A stretch of DNA of 12,096 nt from Hamiltosporidium magnivora (lineage: Eukaryota; Microsporidia; Dubosqiidae). The position numbers were made by a program, and so were the translations under genes. Where the stretch lies: assembly GCA_004325065.1 (NCBI GenBank), contig PITI01000460.1, forward strand, positions 1 to 12,096, written 5' to 3'. The notes beneath the pieces are model-generated. The model ran no database searches. It was not told where the DNA came from and saw only the letters and a program-made list of their open reading frames with translations. Positions 8,425 through 12,096 of the stretch are shown piece after piece. Position 1 is the stretch's first letter. Every line of letters begins with the position of its first letter.

Positions 8425-8877
8425 ATGATATTTAAAAGGAAAGGAAACGATTCATATAAATTTTATATTGTAAAAACAGATAAAGATAGAGAACTCGAGG
8501 CAATTACCCAACAACAAAATAACCAAACAAATATAAATACACACCAAGAGAATATAACTCACCTAACAAATTCTTTTTTTCAATTGTCTTTAATGTGTAA
8601 AGAACTCAAAAATACATTTAACACCACGAATGAAGATTTCCCATTTGAAAAAATAAAAACTTTGCTATTTGAAATCGAAAATATCAAAAAAATACAAAAT
8701 GACTGTGATTTACCCATTGAATTACTTGAATACATAAGTAACTCTAACGATATCAAGCAGTATTTTATTAATATAGAAAATACTTTACAAAAACTTTATT
8801 CTGAGAATCTTTGTAAAAAAGAGAATTTTAAGACTTTTAAAAAAATTTATAAAAAATATTTTAAGGATTTAAAATGA
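8425..8877 (+). CDS. MED10: Mediator complex subunit 10 (Nut2 family)
   Basis: A 150-residue intact protein starting at ATG 8425, directly after an in-frame TAA (8422-8424). Residues 1-40 are a divergent head, polar and Gln/Asn-rich from about 27. Residues 42-63 form a first helix (ENITHLTNSFFQLSLMCKEL), 74-92 a second (FEKIKTLLFEIENIKKI). The diagnostic stretch is LPIELLEYIS at 96-105 followed by N..QYF and a lysine-rich helix to the end. It matches the Med10 core pattern VPLEV(F/L)EYID..RNPQ.Y with the same helix order and spacing. Length is near that of yeast Nut2 (about 157). In the family, Med10 sits in the Middle module of Mediator, in the nucleus, and helps transmit activator signals to RNA polymerase II. 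The gene stands alone with AT-rich codon use and no visible intron. The assignment is by my reading of motifs, not by a search. Confidence 0.82.
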   Translation: MIFKRKGNDSYKFYIVKTDKDRELEAITQQQNNQTNINTHQENITHLTNSFFQLSLMCKELKNTFNTTNEDFPFEKIKTLLFEIENIKKIQNDCDLPIELLEYISNSNDIKQYFINIENTLQKLYSENLCKKENFKTFKKIYKKYFKDLK

Positions 8878-8943
8878 TATCCTGGACGTATTTGTATTTT
8901 ATAAATATCTAATATTTATTTATGTTTTTGTTTATATTCTTTT

Positions 8944-8949
8944 AATAAA
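8944..8949 (+). promoter_or_regulatory. Candidate polyadenylation signal of the Med10 gene
   Basis: AATAAA, 66 bases after the TGA of the upstream gene, at a distance usual for a eukaryotic 3' UTR. Such hexamers also arise by chance in DNA this AT-rich. Confidence 0.35.
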
Positions 8950-9254
8950 ATTGACTGTTAAAATACTTTACATGTTTACTTTCATATTCCGGGTTTAATG
9001 TACCTCTCGATTTTATGAATTTAACTATATTAATGTTTATAAAATAAAGATTTCACAGTTAAACTGATTTCTTTTTAATCAATAATTGTTTTACTTACTT
9101 AAAAGGTTTTAAATGGCAACATAATCATTATCTTGATGTTAAATTCTTATAAATAAAGCATTTTTAATGAGAATTAAATATTTCTGAGATTTATGATTCT
9201 ATTAAATAAAAGTTATTAAATGAAAAATAATTTTATGTAAATATCACATCTTTT
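8950..9254. other. AT-rich spacer
   Basis: About 300 bases between the Med10 3' end and repeat copy B. No coding, structural or repeat signal is seen apart from one TTACTTACTT word. Confidence 0.5.
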
Positions 9255-9975
9255 TAAAATAGTGGCAAGTTTTATATTGTTTTCATGACATTAACGAAGT
9301 TCTAGGCTTAACATAAATAATTGCACGCCTAAAACTCTATCGGTATTTCCTAATATATACAAACCCCAATGTATTTCATTTAAAATGTGTGTATAACCCA
9401 ATTAATGAGCGAAGCAGTTGCCCGGTATTCGTTAATGTTCGTTGCATGGAGTATGGTCGTAGATCGAAACCTAACCAGGGATCCCTCAAAACTATACGGC
9501 CTTTCTACTTACTCTAAAGTTTTAGAACCTAATATTTTTACAGCTACTGTATGTTTCGGCACCTTACATGGAGTTCACCTAGACAGTGCAATGTCATAAC
9601 AAATGTTATTTTTTTGGTTATCTTTTTCTCTTTAGATAGTTTTTTTTGTTATTTCCTAGGTGCCAAGGTTTCTCAACTGAGTGAGGAAGACTAAATTTCC
9701 ATGCTTTTATATGACTATTACCTAGAGTTGAACTGAAGCCTGGTTAAATAAAAAAATTCTGGAATAAATTTGTAGAAATGGTTTCGATATTTTGTAGGCC
9801 TCCTCATACAAATGCCAATTCAATAGAGCAGAATGGAATGTGGTTTTGTGTCCGGTAGAATTTCAAAATGATCTCCGTACTAATTTATATACTCAATGTC
9901 AAGCAGATAATTTTTTATGTGGTTATCCACCCTCCATAATCAATAAAAAAAATACTATTAGACAAAATTATTTAC
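9255..9975 (+). mobile_element. Degenerate interspersed repeat, copy B (most complete)
   Basis: Homologous to copy A across its first 600 bases and to copy C across its last 150, so it links the two. Its best open piece starts at ATG 9405 (MSEAVARYSLMFVAW...) and ends at TAA 9597-9599, 64 codons. A longer reading to 9387 would need a GTG start. Compared with copy A in frame, about 18 of 58 residues are identical with one single-codon gap, including VAR.S, AW, RN, PN, GV.LD and a final M. Further frames (MWF; QADNFLCGYPPS at about 9900-9935) occur downstream, split by stops and frame changes. The whole is a decayed element or gene. The protein family is not recognised; QAD followed by N or T in copies B and C faintly recalls RT block C but lacks the second Asp. 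Confidence 0.6.
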
Positions 9976-10009
9976 TTAAAAAAATCAAAACATTTATATT
10001 TCAAATATA

Positions 10010-10190
10010 ATTATTACTGAAGCCTTATCCCACAAGCTCTTAGATTAAAAACATCATGCAATGAAAATGTTGCTGGCTTTCTCGTGGCAAGTATTTTAAA
10101 AAAATAGAGATTGCCTCGATTAATAAATTTTGGGTGTGCTGTAGCTATTAATATATATTTTTTGTGTGAAAGAATATTTTTCTAAAACTT
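10010..10190 (+). pseudogene. Possible decayed coding island
   Basis: A plus frame reads SLIPQALRLKTSCNENVAGF and onward, 26 codons, to a TAG (about 10109), then stays open for some 30 codons more to a TAA. G+C is locally raised at 10060-10145. It lies just beyond the end of repeat copy B and could be its continuation. No family is recognised. Confidence 0.25.
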
Positions 10191-10199
10191 ATTTGAAAA

Positions 10200-10840
10200 T
10201 GAAAAATTATTTTCCTGAGGTATTGTTTGCGTTTATATAAGTTATAATAGATTAGGAAAGCATAAGTGTTTTTACTCGATTATTTTCAAAGCATATACCT
10301 TACAAAGTAATTATGAAATATTGTTTTAAAAATAAACATTTTCTTAGTTAGTTATACCTTTGATATTATATCACTAAATCCTTTATTTTAGTTTAAATAA
10401 CAGAAAAATTTCAAATTATCTGACAAAGTTGAATATTTGGATATATTTATTTTGCTATATTAGCAGGAATAAGTCAAAAATTTGCAGTTAAACCAAATAA
10501 CTTGTATAATTTACGGTTTAATCTAATATAATTGTTCCTTTAAGGTTAAATAAATTACAAAGATCGAACTCTATTGAATCTTTAGAAGTGAATTTTTCAG
10601 AGTTTTATCTTTTTATTTTGGAAAAATTAATTTCAAAATCCTAAATTTTAGTGTTAGTTTTTAAAGATAAAGTCATGTAAATCAACATTCTTTTAAAACA
10701 TTCAACTCATCTATAGTTCTACTATATAATAATGGAATATAAATGTTCGAAAATATATATATAATATTATATTAATTTGAATTCGATAGGAAAGGAAAGA
10801 TAAATCTAAGGTTCGAAAGAATACTAATTGTAGATTTTAA
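10200..10840. other. AT-rich spacer
   Basis: No gene, clear repeat or structured element seen. There is a long alternating AT tract at about 10755-10778. Confidence 0.5.
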
Positions 10841-10985
10841 TTTTCTGCGAATTATCTTTGCACGAACAGTTACGAAAGCCTCTTACTTAAAAATATAGAA
10901 TCGGCTTCTATCGACGATATCCTTGATCGTGGTACTGCTGAAGAGGGTACAATACCACACTTTCTCATTATATATTGCTTGTTAT
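10841..10985 (+). pseudogene. Possible decayed coding island
   Basis: After a TAA at about 10838, a plus frame reads NYLCTNSYESLLLKNIESAS and then IDDILDRGTAEEGTIPHFL before sliding into AT-rich background. Composition and residue mix are protein-like and G+C is raised at 10900-10965. The minus strand is also partly open (MRKCGIVPSSAVPRSRISSI), so the strand is not certain. GTGGTA at 10929 and TACCAC at 10953 form an inverted repeat. No family is recognised. Confidence 0.27.
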
Positions 10986-11850
10986 TTTTTTTCTTTCTAC
11001 TATTTTATAATTGAATTTTGCAATTTAGAAAATCATCTTGACAAAAATGGCTTGATTACAAAAAATTTGGATTTGATTTAGGAGTTTCTATATAAATCTA
11101 ATTTGATAAAAACTTTATTTTTTCCTACACTCTATGGAATAAGCAACCGATAATATAATTTCTTTGCAATTTTGAAAAAAAAAAAATATTTCGGGTTTCC
11201 TAATTAGTTTTTTGAATATTTATAAAACCGCAATTTTTAAATGCAGAATTTTCCAAAGATACATACTTATTATATTAAAAACCCTTTGAGTTTAATCCAT
11301 TCTGAATCTAATATATCATTCGAGATTAAAGTATATGATCTTACAATCATTTGAAACAGTTCAAAACCTCATAAAATAAAATCCGCTAGATTTAAGTTTT
11401 CCCTGAATTCCTATTTAAAATATAACATGACAAACTATTTTTAAAACTTTGGAATTTTAAAAATCTTTAAGTGCTTTTTCTATTTTACTATCAAATATAA
11501 TCAGTTTTCATGGTTTAAAATCTATTTTTAATGTGCTAAAAATTTAGCATATGAATTTCACTCGGATTTTCTTAATAATATTGCATTGCAAATATGCTCA
11601 CTGTTAATATTTTAAAAATCAAAATCGTTTAAAGTCTTCATGTATATTTTTTGAAACTTTATTTGCTTTCTGAGTTATTTCTTGTATCTTGTACCAAATA
11701 AACTTTTATATGTAAGTCAACCTTATATTCTATAACAAATTCATAGAAACTAAAAGACATTTGATTATCTACAAAAAATTTTATAATACAAGTTAAAGGT
11801 AAACAATTTTTATTTAATAAAATTCTGGGTTAAAACATTTTTACCATTTT
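10986..11850. other. AT-rich spacer
   Basis: No supportable gene. The right end holds the 3' flank of the leftward gene at 11887, including AATAAA on the minus strand (11814-11809). Confidence 0.5.
11809..11814 (-). promoter_or_regulatory. Candidate polyadenylation signal of the right-edge gene
   Basis: AATAAA on the minus strand, about 73 bases beyond the stop at 11889-11887. The position is reasonable, but the hexamer is common by chance here. Confidence 0.3.
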
Positions 11851-11886
11851 TTACATGTTTTCTTCTACCTCTTTAACCACTGCTGT

Positions 11887-12096
11887 CTATTCTTCCAAAT
11901 CAGACTCTTCATTTATGTTATTGGTCGGTTCCTCCAGAGTGGTTCCTCCTTGTGAAATGAGGGGTGCTTTATTTTTTGGTTTAAAATTTTTTTCACCATC
12001 TTCCTCTCTCTTCTCTTCTTTTAAAGGGGGTATTGGTTCCTCATGCACCTCTGATCTCATAATAACACTCATTGACGCTCTCTCCCAGCTCTCTTC
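11887..12096 (-). CDS. C-terminal end of unrecognised acidic/lysine-rich protein, open at right edge
   Basis: The frame is open from the window edge (12096) to TAG at 11889-11887, 69 codons. ATG at 12072 is in frame, but eight codons before it are also open (EESWERAS), so the true start is probably outside the window. The peptide is charged and low in complexity, with EEPIPPLKEEKREEDGEK and a terminal NNINEESDLEE, typical of a disordered tail. No domain, membrane segment or targeting motif is visible. G+C and codon use are richer than in the two central genes, as in the left-edge ORF. The same frame continues after the TAG for 11 more codons to a TAA at 11853-11851, with residues of similar character (TAVVKEVEENM). 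Function unknown. Confidence 0.55.
   Translation of the reverse strand, partial: EESWERASMSVIMRSEVHEEPIPPLKEEKREEDGEKNFKPKNKAPLISQGGTTLEEPTNNINEESDLEE

Noticed and set aside
10805..10830. GGTTCGAAAG resembling a tRNA T-loop; also GGTTCGAAAA at about 2741
   Set aside because: No acceptor, D or anticodon stems can be placed upstream of either.
1..12096. CRISPR array, rRNA, or a multi-gene defence or biosynthetic system
   Set aside because: No regularly spaced repeats, no rRNA-like conserved blocks and no clustered genes. The window is mainly spacer and decayed elements.

Overview
The window looks like a gene-poor, strongly AT-rich eukaryotic nuclear segment. My best guess is a microsporidian with an expanded, repeat-laden genome (the Hamiltosporidium or Edhazardia type), at about even odds. 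Reasons: intronless short genes, a minimal Mediator subunit gene, long AT-rich gaps, eukaryotic-style AATAAA signals, and decayed retroelement pieces. The sequence cannot prove this; another AT-rich unicellular eukaryote is possible. I see no bacterial operon structure, tRNA, rRNA or CRISPR array.

Layout. Positions 1-420 (minus) hold the N-terminal part of an unrecognised protein with much higher G+C than its surroundings, running off the left edge. From 421 to about 3540 there is no intact gene. This stretch holds a short tandem repeat, one copy (A, about 1170-1790) of a degenerate interspersed repeat, two hairpins (2057-2157) and a probable decayed coding stretch (about 2430-2960). Positions 3552-4247 (plus) encode an unrecognised 231-residue protein with an N-terminal membrane anchor, overlapped at its start by a five-codon upstream ORF. 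From 4248 to 8424 there is again no intact gene. It contains a fragment of a non-LTR-type reverse transcriptase (5786-5962), a small ORF with an internal hairpin (6566-6727), a 184-bp unit bounded by 13-bp inverted repeats (7247-7430), repeat copy C (about 7425-7675) and a 12-bp perfect inverted repeat (7751-7794). Positions 8425-8877 (plus) encode a protein that I assign to Mediator subunit 10. From 8878 to 11886 lie repeat copy B (about 9255-9975) and two more decayed coding islands. Positions 11887-12096 (minus) are the acidic, lysine-rich C-terminus of a protein entering from the right edge.

How it fits together. Only Med10 has an assignable cellular role (RNA polymerase II transcription). 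The other notable content is a graveyard of mobile-element-like sequence: three copies of one repeat family in the same orientation, an RT relic, and several GC-enriched islands with broken frames. The two edge ORFs share the raised G+C of these islands, so they may belong to mobile elements rather than to the host. No gene neighbours suggest an operon or a defence system.
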